Source: an uncultured Glaciecola sp. (GTDB lineage: Bacteria > Pseudomonadota > Gammaproteobacteria > Enterobacterales > Alteromonadaceae). From it: a DNA stretch of 64,000 nucleotides. Made by a program: the position numbers and the translations under genes. The number at the start of each line of letters is the position of its first letter. Within the stretch, counting starts at the first letter, position 1. This document shows positions 17,231 through 26,541 of the stretch, piece by piece. Under the pieces are notes generated by a model, which saw only the letters and a list, made by a program, of their open reading frames with translations, was not told the origin of the DNA and searched no databases. The stretch spans positions 39,965 through 103,964 of the forward strand of contig CAJQOP010000007.1 of NCBI GenBank assembly GCA_905479945.1. Direction: 5' to 3'.

Positions 17231-18571
17231 TTACGATGCTTTAACAGATAAGCCTCTGCCGATGGCATAGTAATGCAATTCGTATTCCGAAATTAAGCTT
17301 GGCTCAAATAAGTTTCGACCATCAAAAATAACATCATCTGTAATTTGAGCTTTTATCAAATCAAAGTCCGGTGCTCTGAACGCTTGCCACTCTGTACAAA
17401 TAACCAAGCAGCTTGCGCCTAGCAATGTGGCTTCTTTGGTGCCCATAAGTTTAAGATCAGCACGCGAACCATAAATGCGTTGGGTTTCTTCCATCGCTTC
17501 TGGATCATAGGCCTGCACTGTTGCGCCCTGCTCCCAAAGTTTTTCCATTAACACCCGAGATGAAGCATCACGCATGTCATCGGTATTAGGCTTGAATGAT
17601 AAACCCCATAAAGCAATGGTCTTGCCTTTAACATCACCTTTGTAGTGAGTCATGATGTAATCAAATAATTTCTCTTTTTGACGGTAATTTACCGTTTCAA
17701 CCGCCTCGAGAATTTTAGCGGTATAACCCACGCCAGTTGCACTACGAATAAGCGCTTGCACATCTTTGGGGAAACAAGAACCGCCATAACCACAACCAGG
17801 GTAAATAAATTGATAACCAATGCGAGGATCACTACCGATGCCTTTACGCACATTTTCGATATCGGCGCCAAATAGCTCTGCTAAGTTAGCCATTTCATTC
17901 ATAAAGCTTATTTTGGTAGCTAACATGCAGTTAGCTGCATATTTGGTTAGCTCTGCGCTTCGCACATCCATTACAATAATCTTGTCACGGTTACGATTAA
18001 ATGGGCTGTACAGCTCTCTTAACTTCTTCTCAGCAAACTCGCTGTCAGTACCAAGAATAATGCGGTCAGGGCGCATACAGTCGTTAACTGCCGCTCCTTC
18101 TTTTAGGAATTCAGGATTAGATACCACATCAAAAGTCACTTCTTTGTTCAATGACGTGAGTGTGTCCAGCACAGTTGCAATAACTTTATCGCCTGTACCT
18201 ACCGGCACTGTCGACTTGTTGATAATAATTTTATGCGCTTGCATGTAGGTAGCAATCGTTTTTGCTACTGCCTGCACATATTTAAGGTCGGCAGAGCCAT
18301 CTTCATCTGGCGGCGTACCCACAGCAATAAATATCACTTCACCATGGTTAACACCAAGCTCAGCATCAGTGGTGAATTTCACTCGGCCTTGCTCAAAGTT
18401 TGAAGTAACTAAAGGTGTTAAACCAGGTTCGTAGATTGGGATAATGCCTTTTTTAAGGTTATCTACTTTGTTTTGGTCTACATCAACGCAAACTACGTCG
18501 TGGCCAACTTCTGCTAGTACGGCGGCTTGTACAAGGCCTACATAGCCGATGCCGAAGACAGTTACTTTCAT
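17231..18571 (-). CDS. ugd: UDP-glucose 6-dehydrogenase
   Basis: 446 residues. Rossmann start VTVFGIGYVGLVQAAVLAEVGHDVVCVDVD, central EFLKEGAAVNDCMRPDRIILG, and the catalytic-Cys loop YPGCGYGGSCFPKDV near residue 265. The C-terminal UDP-binding domain has ALWGLSFKPNTDDMRDA. Oxidises UDP-glucose to UDP-glucuronic acid with two NAD+, supplying acidic sugar for the polysaccharide. Follows galU in function and in order. Confidence 0.96.
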   Translation of the reverse strand: MKVTVFGIGYVGLVQAAVLAEVGHDVVCVDVDQNKVDNLKKGIIPIYEPGLTPLVTSNFEQGRVKFTTDAELGVNHGEVIFIAVGTPPDEDGSADLKYVQAVAKTIATYMQAHKIIINKSTVPVGTGDKVIATVLDTLTSLNKEVTFDVVSNPEFLKEGAAVNDCMRPDRIILGTDSEFAEKKLRELYSPFNRNRDKIIVMDVRSAELTKYAANCMLATKISFMNEMANLAELFGADIENVRKGIGSDPRIGYQFIYPGCGYGGSCFPKDVQALIRSATGVGYTAKILEAVETVNYRQKEKLFDYIMTHYKGDVKGKTIALWGLSFKPNTDDMRDASSRVLMEKLWEQGATVQAYDPEAMEETQRIYGSRADLKLMGTKEATLLGASCLVICTEWQAFRAPDFDLIKAQITDDVIFDGRNLFEPSLISEYELHYYAIGRGLSVKAS

Positions 18572-18652
18572 TTTTTCGCCTTTATATATTTGTAAGTCAT
18601 AAAATTAAAGAGGTCGTTGTGACAATCAAATTAATAAATGAAATATAAAATT

Positions 18653-19711
18653 TCATTTAACTAAAAAACGCTTAATATGCCGCGAATATTTCCAGATATG
18701 CAAAAACATATGGTCGTAAACACAAAAAAGAATAAGAAAGCTCATTAGCATTATAATTTCAGGCACTTTATAGTATTCCCCCATTAAACCGATGGAACTA
18801 AAAATGCACGATAATAGCACTATTACAGAGAGGGCTTTTTTGTGACCTAACCCAAGTCGCAACATAATGTGATGCAAATGGTCTCTGTCAGCCATCAATG
18901 GTGAACGGCCTTTCTTGATTCTCCGGTGCATTACTGCAAACATATCAATTAAAGGAATAGCAATTATCCACAATGCAGCAACCGGTCTAAATCCATGCTC
19001 ACTTTGAGTTCCAAGCACTAATAACCAGATGACTGATAACCCTAACAACATGCTACCTGCATCGCCCATAAACACTCTTCCAAACGCTCTTCTAAGTCCA
19101 CCTAAATTAAACAATAAAAATGCACTTAACGCTGCAACAAATGCCGTCGATACCGCAAACAATTCAGTATTTCCAGTCCAATACGTCAATAAACTTAAGC
19201 TACTAAATGCAACAATACCTAAACAACCGACCAGTCCATCTATACCATCTGTCATATTAAACGCATTTATTGCAGTTGGAACTGCAAGTAAGGTAAATGG
19301 AATACTAAATAACCCGAGTTCAACAACTCCTAAACTAAATAGATTCCCTAAATTGGATAGGGAGAAGTCAGCACCAAATACCAAAATAGTCGCGATAAAA
19401 AACTGAGCTAGCAACCTCACCTTTGCATTTAAGTCATAGAAATCATCCAGAGCTCCAATAAAGACCATAAAAGAACATGATATTAAGTACAAAGTTAATA
19501 ATTGTGAATCAGGAACAATAAGTTTTACTACAAATAGAACTGATATATATATAGCGACTCCTCCAACGAGAGGAACTTCACCCATATGTTTTTTTCGACC
19601 GTTTGGTCTATCTACTAAACCTATATTTTGTGCAACTGGTCTGAGACCAACAACAGCAACAAGTGTTACAAAGAACGCAGAAGCGAATAAAAAAGTCATT
19701 AAATAAACCAA
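18653..19711 (-). CDS. wecA: WecA-like undecaprenyl-phosphate sugar-1-phosphate transferase
   Basis: 352 residues with about 11 hydrophobic segments of the MraY/WecA family. Visible motifs are VDRPNGRKKHMGEVPLVGGVAIY, FIGALDDFYDLNAK (DD pair), AFNMTDGIDGLVG (Mg-binding), VFMGDAGSMLLGL, and DRDHLHHIMLRLGLGHKKAL (C-terminal nucleotide loop typical of WecA rather than MraY). It would load a HexNAc-1-phosphate, most likely GlcNAc-1-P, onto undecaprenyl phosphate to start the repeat unit. As it lies in the polysaccharide locus, it may serve this glycan and not only enterobacterial common antigen or O antigen. Substrate inferred from family. Confidence 0.88.
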   Translation of the reverse strand: MVYLMTFLFASAFFVTLVAVVGLRPVAQNIGLVDRPNGRKKHMGEVPLVGGVAIYISVLFVVKLIVPDSQLLTLYLISCSFMVFIGALDDFYDLNAKVRLLAQFFIATILVFGADFSLSNLGNLFSLGVVELGLFSIPFTLLAVPTAINAFNMTDGIDGLVGCLGIVAFSSLSLLTYWTGNTELFAVSTAFVAALSAFLLFNLGGLRRAFGRVFMGDAGSMLLGLSVIWLLVLGTQSEHGFRPVAALWIIAIPLIDMFAVMHRRIKKGRSPLMADRDHLHHIMLRLGLGHKKALSVIVLLSCIFSSIGLMGEYYKVPEIIMLMSFLILFCVYDHMFLHIWKYSRHIKRFLVK

Positions 19712-20010
19712 ATTAGTTATAGATTAATAGTGGAAAATAGAGCAGGAAGCAAAAAATCATTTTAAAACGAAAGGCAGCCGTAGCCTAGTAATTACCTAAC
19801 TCAACAAATAAATTATACCATTATTATAAACTAACAAAGTGCCTTTAAAAAGCCCCAAGAAAAAAGAGGCTGTTTAATCAACTTTTTAGCTTTTGGTCGT
19901 ACTTTATCTCGGCTAATACAAAACATGCATAATTTTTCAAATATGCCTTTTAAAATATATTAAAGTCGTATAAGGAGCTGCTAGATGAAAAGACGAGTTC
20001 CTCTCTAGCC
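19712..20010. other. Gene-free 299-base spacer
   Basis: No open frame with coding character on either strand. A weak minus-strand hairpin (AGCC 19868-19871 / GGCT 19851-19854 with a following T run) could end the operon that begins at wza. A promoter for wecA probably lies in the right-to-left direction near 19720-19800, but I see no clean -35/-10 pair. Confidence 0.5.
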
Positions 20011-20472
20011 TCAATTAAGTGTTTTAATGTAGTTTTTAGTGTATTCGTGGCAATCATTATCACAACTTAGGTCTGATTTTGTTTTCCATTGATAAGCCAA
20101 ATGTTGTTCTTTAAGAGGAAGAAAGATAAATTCACTAGAAATTTGAATATGATAAGCAAGCGCTACATAATGGGTAGAAATGGAATTATCAAACATACTA
20201 TCTTTGTAGAAGTGCTCGAAAACACCCAAAAATTTCGAATCTTGTAAAGTAACGTCCTCTCCTAGTTCGCTCAATGCAATTCTTAGAAAACCTTCCTCAA
20301 GTGATTCTCCTTTCATCACTCGTCCTCCTGGCACAAACCAATAGCCCTGAGCAGGCTTATTTATTCGTTTACCTAACAAAAATTGTGACTTCATATTTTC
20401 AACCACTAGGTCAATAGAAACTAAAGGCACATTCTCTACTACGCTTTTAAAAATTTCTTTTTTTAAGAACAT
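20011..20472 (-). CDS. gmm: GDP-mannose mannosyl hydrolase (Nudix)
   Basis: 153 residues closely similar to E. coli WcaH/Gmm: FKSVVENVPLVSIDLVVEN, LLGKRINKPAQGYWFVPGGRV, and GVFEHFYKD..STHYVALAY. The Nudix box is the degenerate form of this subfamily (GGRVMKGESLEEGFLRIALSELGE, lacking the usual RE-x-x-EE), which is a Gmm trait and not a defect. Hydrolyses GDP-mannose or GDP-glucose and is a regular member of colitose and fucose clusters, probably balancing the GDP-mannose pool. Starts 3 bases after colD. Confidence 0.92.
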   Translation of the reverse strand: MFLKKEIFKSVVENVPLVSIDLVVENMKSQFLLGKRINKPAQGYWFVPGGRVMKGESLEEGFLRIALSELGEDVTLQDSKFLGVFEHFYKDSMFDNSISTHYVALAYHIQISSEFIFLPLKEQHLAYQWKTKSDLSCDNDCHEYTKNYIKTLN

Positions 20473-20475
20473 TAA

Positions 20476-21702
20476 TTATATAGACCTCTGCTCAGTATTT
20501 AAAAGAATTGGATTAGAGCTAGTAATCTGCTTGAGAACAGAGTCCAAATAACTGATTTGTTCAGTTAAGTCGTTTTGATGATTGCCAACGAAAAGGCCAT
20601 TTTTATCAAGATATTCTGAGTGCTCCAAACTACCAGCTATCTCATAGTCAAAATACTCAAGGACTTCTTTATTTTTTAAAAAATTACCTGTAACAATTGG
20701 TCTGCATTCAATGTCAGATGCTTGCAAAATTGAAATTAAATCTGAACGATTAAAAGAAGCATCCTCTTTGACTATCATTGAAAAACCAAACCAACTGCTA
20801 CATCCTGTTTCTTTTTGTATCAATATGTCAGGGTGATTTTTCATCATATTAATGAAATAGCTTGCATTACGCCTTCTAATTTCAATAAATGTAGGTAGCT
20901 TTTTTAATTGTTGAGTTCCGAGTGCTCCACTCATTTCTAAAGGCCTGACGTTGTAACCAGGTAAAACAAACTTAAATGATTCTTCAAAAATGTCGTCGCT
21001 TTTCTCGCCAGTTACTTGATTAAATTTTGGCAAATTTCTTGTCCACCCATGCGCTCTGATACAAAGAAGAATATGATATATTTCCTCGTCATCGGTAACA
21101 ATACAGCCTCCTTCCATTGTCGCTATATGATGAGAGAAGAATGAACTAAATGTCCCCATCAAACCAAAGGTACCAGCCTGTTTTCCATCAAGCGTAGCTC
21201 CCATAGATTCACAGTTATCCTCAATAACAAACATATTCCGATCTTCAATTATTGCTTGAATTGCATTAAAATCATTCGGATTCCCGAGTAGGTTAACGGC
21301 TAATATCGCCCTTGTATTATCGGTGATAGCATTCTCGAGCTTAGTTAGATCCATATTGAGTGTGTTCAAATCTATATCTACAAATTTCACTTTCAACCCG
21401 TACTGTTGTAGCGGAAAGTAGGTCGTCGACCAAGAAACAGCAGGTACTATAATTTCATCTCCACGTTTCAGCCTATACTTCTCATTTTTTGTAAAAAATA
21501 GTGAAGCTATCATGAGTAAATTTGCTGTTGAACCAGAACTAACCATTAATGCATATTTGGACCCAAAGTAACTTGCGAATTCTTGCTCATAATTAGCTAC
21601 TTTTTTTCCCATAGTAAACATATCAGAATCTATAACCTCCTGAATTGCATCATATTCATTAGTGTCCCAAGTGCTACTTGCTAGGCTATATTTACTTGTC
21701 AT
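20476..21702 (-). CDS. colD: GDP-4-keto-6-deoxy-D-mannose 3-dehydratase ColD
   Basis: 408 residues from ATG 21702, whose codon overlaps the last 11 bases of colC; the longer frame to 21738 has no support. Overall a DegT/AHBA-type PLP fold (SSGSTANLLM, GDEIIVPAVSWSTTYFPLQQYG, EDNCESMGA). The normal Schiff-base Lys is replaced by His: SHHIATMEGG, His near residue 191. This Lys-to-His change is the hallmark of ColD, which uses PLP/glutamate for C3 deoxygenation and not transamination. With gmd, colC, gmm and manC it completes a GDP-L-colitose route. A 4-aminotransferase (Per) would keep the Lys and is excluded. Confidence 0.93.
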   Translation of the reverse strand: MTSKYSLASSTWDTNEYDAIQEVIDSDMFTMGKKVANYEQEFASYFGSKYALMVSSGSTANLLMIASLFFTKNEKYRLKRGDEIIVPAVSWSTTYFPLQQYGLKVKFVDIDLNTLNMDLTKLENAITDNTRAILAVNLLGNPNDFNAIQAIIEDRNMFVIEDNCESMGATLDGKQAGTFGLMGTFSSFFSHHIATMEGGCIVTDDEEIYHILLCIRAHGWTRNLPKFNQVTGEKSDDIFEESFKFVLPGYNVRPLEMSGALGTQQLKKLPTFIEIRRRNASYFINMMKNHPDILIQKETGCSSWFGFSMIVKEDASFNRSDLISILQASDIECRPIVTGNFLKNKEVLEYFDYEIAGSLEHSEYLDKNGLFVGNHQNDLTEQISYLDSVLKQITSSNPILLNTEQRSI

Positions 21703-22621
21703 TATACTCACTTTTATAGTAGTTAAATGTTTCCTCAATTCCCTTTTCTAAACTGGTTTTAGCTCTCCAATTTATTTCTTCCAAGAAAGTCACATCCATA
21801 AGTTTTCTTTTCATTCCAACAGGCTTGGTTAAGTCGTGTTCAAACCTGCCATCGTATCCAATTACTTTCGCAATCGTTTGATAATATTCGTTAATTGAGT
21901 AATCCAAACCTAATCCAACATTAGTATTTTGTGCCAACTGTTCAAAATTTTCGCAGGCGAATAATATGAAATCAGATAAGTCTCCAGCATACATAAACTC
22001 TCTTCTTGCTTCGCCGTCACCCCAAATATCCACAGCCACTTTACTATCTCTAATAGCATCATCAATCTTTCGTATTACAGCAGGTATCATATGGGAGTTT
22101 TGCACAGAAAATTTGTCATACCTACCATATAGATTACATGGAATTATAGTTTTAAATTTATCATTTCCATCTTCTGTGTTGATATATTCGCATAATCTCG
22201 TACATAAAATTTTTGCTAAAGCGTAACCTTCATTGGTAGGCTCTAATTGACCTGTTAAAATCAGGTCCTCAGTCAACTTGCTATTTATATCTTTAGGATA
22301 CATACAAGAACTGCTTAAATTGAGAAAGAATTTAACCCCCTCTTGCCTAGCACAATTGATTATATTTAAGCCCATACTTGTATTTTTGGATAAAAAATCA
22401 ACAGGACGGGCAATATTCGCCTGAATACCACCAACTAAGCCTGCTGCATGAATTACCGCCTCAGGTTTATTCTTATCGAAATAGTCAATGACACTATGCT
22501 CTTTTGTCAAATCTAGATCGCTACTACTTGGTGTGAGCAGCTCATACTGACTGTTCGAAAAGCTTTCCAAAATATTGCGACCAACCATACCTCTTGCGCC
22601 AGTTAATAAAACTTTCATCAT
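21692..22621 (-). CDS. colC: GDP-L-colitose synthase / GDP-L-fucose synthase-like epimerase-reductase
   Basis: 309 residues of the GDP-fucose synthase family: VLLTGARGMVGRNILE (NADPH site), HAAGLVGGIQANIARPVDFL, LSSSCMYPKDI (catalytic Ser/Cys), and EGYALAKI (Tyr-x-x-x-Lys). ColC and Fcl are homologues that both epimerise C5 and reduce C4 of a GDP-4-keto sugar. Because the gene overlaps colD, I read it as ColC making GDP-L-colitose. Fcl activity (GDP-L-fucose) cannot be excluded from sequence. ATG at 22621 or 22618. Confidence 0.82.
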   Translation of the reverse strand: MMKVLLTGARGMVGRNILESFSNSQYELLTPSSSDLDLTKEHSVIDYFDKNKPEAVIHAAGLVGGIQANIARPVDFLSKNTSMGLNIINCARQEGVKFFLNLSSSCMYPKDINSKLTEDLILTGQLEPTNEGYALAKILCTRLCEYINTEDGNDKFKTIIPCNLYGRYDKFSVQNSHMIPAVIRKIDDAIRDSKVAVDIWGDGEARREFMYAGDLSDFILFACENFEQLAQNTNVGLGLDYSINEYYQTIAKVIGYDGRFEHDLTKPVGMKRKLMDVTFLEEINWRAKTSLEKGIEETFNYYKSEYNDK

Positions 22622-22630
22622 GGTACCTAC

Positions 22631-23746
22631 TTATTCCACGCACACGACACTTTCGAATCCATGCTGTTTTAATAATGCATGCTGTTGAGCTATCTTAAGA
22701 TCAGATATAACCATCTCGGCACACATTTGCTCCACAGTAATCTCTGGCTCCCAACCCAAAACCTTTTTAGCTTTTGACGGGTCGCCTAGTAAAGTCTCAA
22801 CTTCGGCGGGTCTAAAGTAACGCGTATCTACTTTAACTATTACATCGCCTACATTCACAGCAGGTGCATTATCACCCGCAATTTTTTCCACAGTCGCAAC
22901 TTCATTAACACCATCACCCGAAAAAGCTAGAGTTAGTCCTAGATTTTTTGCTGCCAATCTTACAAATTCTCTAACGGAAATCTGTTTTCCGGTTGCTATC
23001 ACGAAGTCATCAGGCTGATCTTGCTGAAGCATCATCCACTGCATACGCACATAGTCTTTTGCGTGCCCCCAATCTCTCAAGGCATCCATATTACCTAGAT
23101 ATAAGCATGCCTCTATACCTTGAGATATATTAGCTAAACCTCTAGTTATCTTTCGCGTTACGAAAGTTTCCCCTCGACGTGGTGACTCATGATTAAAAAG
23201 AATGCCATTGCATGCATACATACCATAAGATTCACGATAGTTTACAGTTATCCAATACGCATACATTTTAGCAACAGCATATGGAGAACGAGGGTGAAAA
23301 GGAGTTGTCTCCTTTTGCGGAATTTCCTGAACTAAACCATATAATTCGGACGTTGATGCCTGGTAAAATCGGGTTTTCTTTTCTAAACCAAGAAATCTGA
23401 TGGCTTCCAGCAGCCGGAGACTACCTAATGCATCAACGTCAGCAGTATATTCGGGAGCTTCAAACGAAACAGCAACATGTGATTGTGCCCCTAAATTGTA
23501 TATTTCATCTGGCTCTATGTCTTTTATTATTCTAGTAAGGTTTGACGAATCACTCAAATCTCCATAATGTAAATAAAAGTTCTGATTTTCCTCATGATTA
23601 TCTTGAAATATATGATCTACTCTCTGAGTATTCAAAGACGAGGATCTTCGTTTTATTCCATGAACTTCATATCCTTTTTCTAACAAAAATTCAGCAAGGT
23701 ATGAACCATCTTGGCCTGTTACACCAGTTATTAATGCTTTTTTCAA
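22631..23746 (-). CDS. gmd: GDP-mannose 4,6-dehydratase
   Basis: 371 residues with [59 protein letters not shown] (Tyr-x-x-x-Lys) and [17 protein letters not shown]. Converts GDP-D-mannose from ManC to GDP-4-keto-6-deoxy-mannose, the shared substrate for ColD and Fcl-type enzymes. Gene order gmd-colC-colD-gmm, with gaps of 9 bases or less, points to one operon. Confidence 0.96.
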   Translation of the reverse strand: MKKALITGVTGQDGSYLAEFLLEKGYEVHGIKRRSSSLNTQRVDHIFQDNHEENQNFYLHYGDLSDSSNLTRIIKDIEPDEIYNLGAQSHVAVSFEAPEYTADVDALGSLRLLEAIRFLGLEKKTRFYQASTSELYGLVQEIPQKETTPFHPRSPYAVAKMYAYWITVNYRESYGMYACNGILFNHESPRRGETFVTRKITRGLANISQGIEACLYLGNMDALRDWGHAKDYVRMQWMMLQQDQPDDFVIATGKQISVREFVRLAAKNLGLTLAFSGDGVNEVATVEKIAGDNAPAVNVGDVIVKVDTRYFRPAEVETLLGDPSKAKKVLGWEPEITVEQMCAEMVISDLKIAQQHALLKQHGFESVVCVE

Positions 23747-23750
23747 TTCT

Positions 23751-24479
23751 TTAACCCTTTCTCGAACTATTTCTATCTATAACTTTAAGTAAGGTCAAAT
23801 CTTTGAACATAAACCTAAAGCAGCCTATTAATGAATATTTCACAAAACTCATCAAACTTCTTATAACACGGGGTATCATTCGGGGCTCCCGCAATAATCT
23901 TGGCAACCATTCTAACCCTATTCTTTGAAAAAACTTTGAACTTCTAACCACGTTACCCGATTCAAAATCTATAGAAGCTCCTACTCCGATAATAGATAGT
24001 TCAGCAAACTTTTCACGAATTTTATGCGCTATAAATTCTTGCTTCCTAATTCCCAAACACACAAAGATATAATCTGGTCTAAATAGCTCTATTTTACTAA
24101 ATAAGTCTTCTAGTTTATCCTCTTGAACGAATTCTGAATAAAACTCCATAAGCGGATTATTTAACAATTTAGGGTACTTTTCGCAAAGCATTTCATGCGA
24201 TTTTTCAGAACCTCCAATGATCATCTGCTTTTTCCCATGGTCTTGATGTAAAACTTCATGAAACAAGTCGGGCCCGTGAAGGCGCCTGACATTCTCAAAA
24301 CCGTTTAATTGTAATGCTATTTTCAAACCTATACCATCCACGAAAATGAGATCTGCATCCCTCACAATATCTCGAAATTTTTGCTCGTGAGTTAAAAAGT
24401 GTAGCCCCTCTGTATTCAGAACAATCGACATGTTAGGTTGCTCTAAAAACTCACTAAAATTATTTGCTAATCGTGCCAT
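23751..24479 (-). CDS. WecG/TagA/CpsF-family glycosyltransferase
   Basis: 242 residues. [44 protein letters not shown] and [13 protein letters not shown] match the GT26 pattern (VDGxGxxxA, RxxGxDL), and [18 protein letters not shown] corresponds to the usual CLGxPKQE, here with Ile-Arg in place of Pro. It would add a second sugar to the lipid-linked primer made by the WecA-like enzyme, as TagA and WecG do with ManNAc or ManNAcA. Donor unknown. The ATG at 24479 overlaps the upstream gene by 20 bases; ATG 24431 is an alternative start. Confidence 0.83.
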   Translation of the reverse strand: MARLANNFSEFLEQPNMSIVLNTEGLHFLTHEQKFRDIVRDADLIFVDGIGLKIALQLNGFENVRRLHGPDLFHEVLHQDHGKKQMIIGGSEKSHEMLCEKYPKLLNNPLMEFYSEFVQEDKLEDLFSKIELFRPDYIFVCLGIRKQEFIAHKIREKFAELSIIGVGASIDFESGNVVRSSKFFQRIGLEWLPRLLREPRMIPRVIRSLMSFVKYSLIGCFRFMFKDLTLLKVIDRNSSRKG

Positions 24480-25335
24480 TATTTTCCATTTCCTCTAAGT
24501 CTTGCATCAGAATCTCGACTCTTTGAGGATTACTCGTCGCATATAATACTTGACTAAATTTTTGTAAGTATGGGTCTCTCCATACTGATTCTGATTCAAT
24601 AGCGCCAGAAGCCATGACTCCCATTGCCCATATGGGTCTCTTAGTATTTTCAATAAAAGCCTGAACTTCAGCTAAAGATGGCTGAACCATAAAACCGTTT
24701 ATATTGTAGTGAAAACAGATTGGAACCCCTTCAGGAAGCAACTTGTCGAGTTCTATAGGGTTCATAGTAATAAACAGTGGTTTTTTACCTGTTTTATTTA
24801 AAGAATCAACAATATGAGTGAATATATCTGACTTATCTAATCCTAGAATCATGTCCGTAACTACATTCTGGAAACAAACATATTCAACTTCGTACTCGTT
24901 TACTAAATCGAGTTCGGATGAAATAAATTCAGCAAAAATATTGTTAGGAAACTTACGTCCTTTTAATACAAACCCAAAAAAATCTAAGAAACCCGAAGCA
25001 AATAATTTAGTAGGTTTTATTAAGCTAAATAGTCCTAAAACTCCCTTGTCAGCTACTACTGAATTTAATTTATGGGCATAGGGTACCACTAAACTCAATT
25101 TTGGTTTTTTCAGACTTTGTTTGGATAATTCATGACCCGTTATCTTAAGTAAATCAGCTAGATCAGCATGAGTACTGACCATTAATCTGTTAATGCCGTT
25201 TTTACTGGCCTTACAAATAACATTGGCCGCTTGACTAAAATCAGATTTATTATCTAGATATTCGACAGCTTTTGATCCTGACCTATGGTTAATTCCGAAA
25301 AAGGGGTTGTCGCCTAAAACAATTTTTGACCTCAT
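24460..25335 (-). CDS. Unrecognised protein, probably TIM-barrel-like
   Basis: 291 residues, no signal or membrane segment. It begins IVLGDNPFFGINHRSGSKAVEYLDNKSDF and continues with regularly spaced beta strands and helices (INRLMVSTHADLADLL, KLSLVVPYAHKLNS, VEYVCFQNVVTDMILG, KPLFITMNPIELDKLL, PICFHYNINGFMVQPSL, RPIWAMGVMASGAIE), the rhythm of an eight-stranded barrel such as aldo/keto reductases or class I aldolases. I cannot assign a family. It is translationally coupled (ATGA overlap) with the oxidoreductase before it and overlaps the WecG-like gene, so its role is most likely in sugar synthesis for this glycan. Confidence 0.6.
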   Translation of the reverse strand: MRSKIVLGDNPFFGINHRSGSKAVEYLDNKSDFSQAANVICKASKNGINRLMVSTHADLADLLKITGHELSKQSLKKPKLSLVVPYAHKLNSVVADKGVLGLFSLIKPTKLFASGFLDFFGFVLKGRKFPNNIFAEFISSELDLVNEYEVEYVCFQNVVTDMILGLDKSDIFTHIVDSLNKTGKKPLFITMNPIELDKLLPEGVPICFHYNINGFMVQPSLAEVQAFIENTKRPIWAMGVMASGAIESESVWRDPYLQKFSQVLYATSNPQRVEILMQDLEEMENNGTISK

Positions 25336-26267
25336 AAACTTTGCCTCAAAATATTGTCCGTGAAAATTGAATCCTGTAAATCTTGCGTAAAATCTGAATG
25401 CTCAGAAAAATATCTAGCTTGTTCACTAAATTCGAGTCCTCTGATATAAAACTGACATTTGTTTTCCCAATATGCGACACCACTTATATCCGATGCATTT
25501 TCTTTTTCTAACTTATTCCAGACTTGAAACAAGTCCGTAGCAACTTGAGAATTATCGTGTCGAGTTATTTCAACTAAATAAGCTGGCTTCCGCACCGAAG
25601 CGTCAGACCAATTTAAAAAGATTTCAACTTCAACTCCAGATTGAGTAATGCCCTTCATTCGGCATAAGTCTGGACAATTATTTGATACGATTTTCTCTGT
25701 TTCCATTGACGTTAGTTCATACTCATCTTTCACAATATACTTAGCGAGATTAATTGCGTGGCTACCAAACTCGTTTACGACTCCTCCACCTTTACCAGAA
25801 GCTCGCCAGCCGGATCCCTGCTCCAACACGGTATTAGCACGAATTTCCACTTTTACTTTTTTAATATGTTCTAGTTCAACCCTGCTTATCAGCTGAGCTA
25901 TACAAGGAGCATGCCGCAACACATATCCAACATATATGTTGGATACCAAGTCACTGTGTATGTAACCAGGCTTCTCTACAAAGACTTTTTTGGCATTCGT
26001 TTTCACTAGATTATAGTTATCAGCATGAAACTGAGGTGGGGAACAAATAATAGCTAAATCATACTCTTTATCCATCTGTTCCTCTGTCACTAAATTGACA
26101 TTGGCTAGGCTCCCTAAGAAACGAACCATTAGTCGAGTTTTCCATGATGGATCAAATACATCCCATTCAATGTTTTCGGAAAAATACTTATTAAACAACG
26201 CTATATGCGTAATTCCCATTCTACCGAATCCAAAAAGCAAGCCCTTGCATTTTAAATTACTATTCAA
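25332..26267 (-). CDS. Gfo/Idh/MocA-family NAD(P)-dependent oxidoreductase (divergent)
   Basis: 311 residues. The start CKGLLFGFGRMGITHIALFNKYF is a Rossmann dinucleotide loop, and AIICSPPQFHADNYNLVKTNAKKVFVEKPG is the family's EKP motif (Lys thought to be catalytic). The C-terminal half has GGGVVNEFGSHAINLAKYIV, which fits the substrate-binding beta domain with the conserved His in this position. Likely oxidises or reduces a sugar or sugar nucleotide. ATGA overlap with the following unrecognised gene suggests a working pair. The 274 bases upstream to wzy hold no gene. Confidence 0.78.
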   Translation of the reverse strand: MNSNLKCKGLLFGFGRMGITHIALFNKYFSENIEWDVFDPSWKTRLMVRFLGSLANVNLVTEEQMDKEYDLAIICSPPQFHADNYNLVKTNAKKVFVEKPGYIHSDLVSNIYVGYVLRHAPCIAQLISRVELEHIKKVKVEIRANTVLEQGSGWRASGKGGGVVNEFGSHAINLAKYIVKDEYELTSMETEKIVSNNCPDLCRMKGITQSGVEVEIFLNWSDASVRKPAYLVEITRHDNSQVATDLFQVWNKLEKENASDISGVAYWENKCQFYIRGLEFSEQARYFSEHSDFTQDLQDSIFTDNILRQSL

Positions 26268-26541
26268 AGCTATATCTCCAACTTAAATTTCAAAACTTCC
26301 AAAAAAAACCATTATAGAAATTGAATTAACATATTCAATTACTTGCTGAACTTCACAAATCTAGCGAGGTTTGCGCTTGCTCCTTAAAAAATAATAAAGC
26401 ATAGCCCCATCGTTATGTACTACATTAAAATGTCAGCGTTTGACGTATTCCTTTTTAACAATTAAAAGTTAAACTCCAAATCAATTTTTTTCAAAGCTTA
26501 GAGTCTGTTAAACTATAGTAAAAAGACTCGTTCGTCTGTAC

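Noticed and set aside
19770..19790. GGCAGCCGTAGCCT, loosely like the RfaH ops/JUMPstart element
   Set aside because: Poor match to GGCGGTAGCGTG and on the strand opposite to the polysaccharide genes. No ops element found upstream of wza either.
20476..21702. Perosamine-type 4-aminotransferase
   Set aside because: The PLP lysine is replaced by His, which fits ColD and not an aminotransferase.
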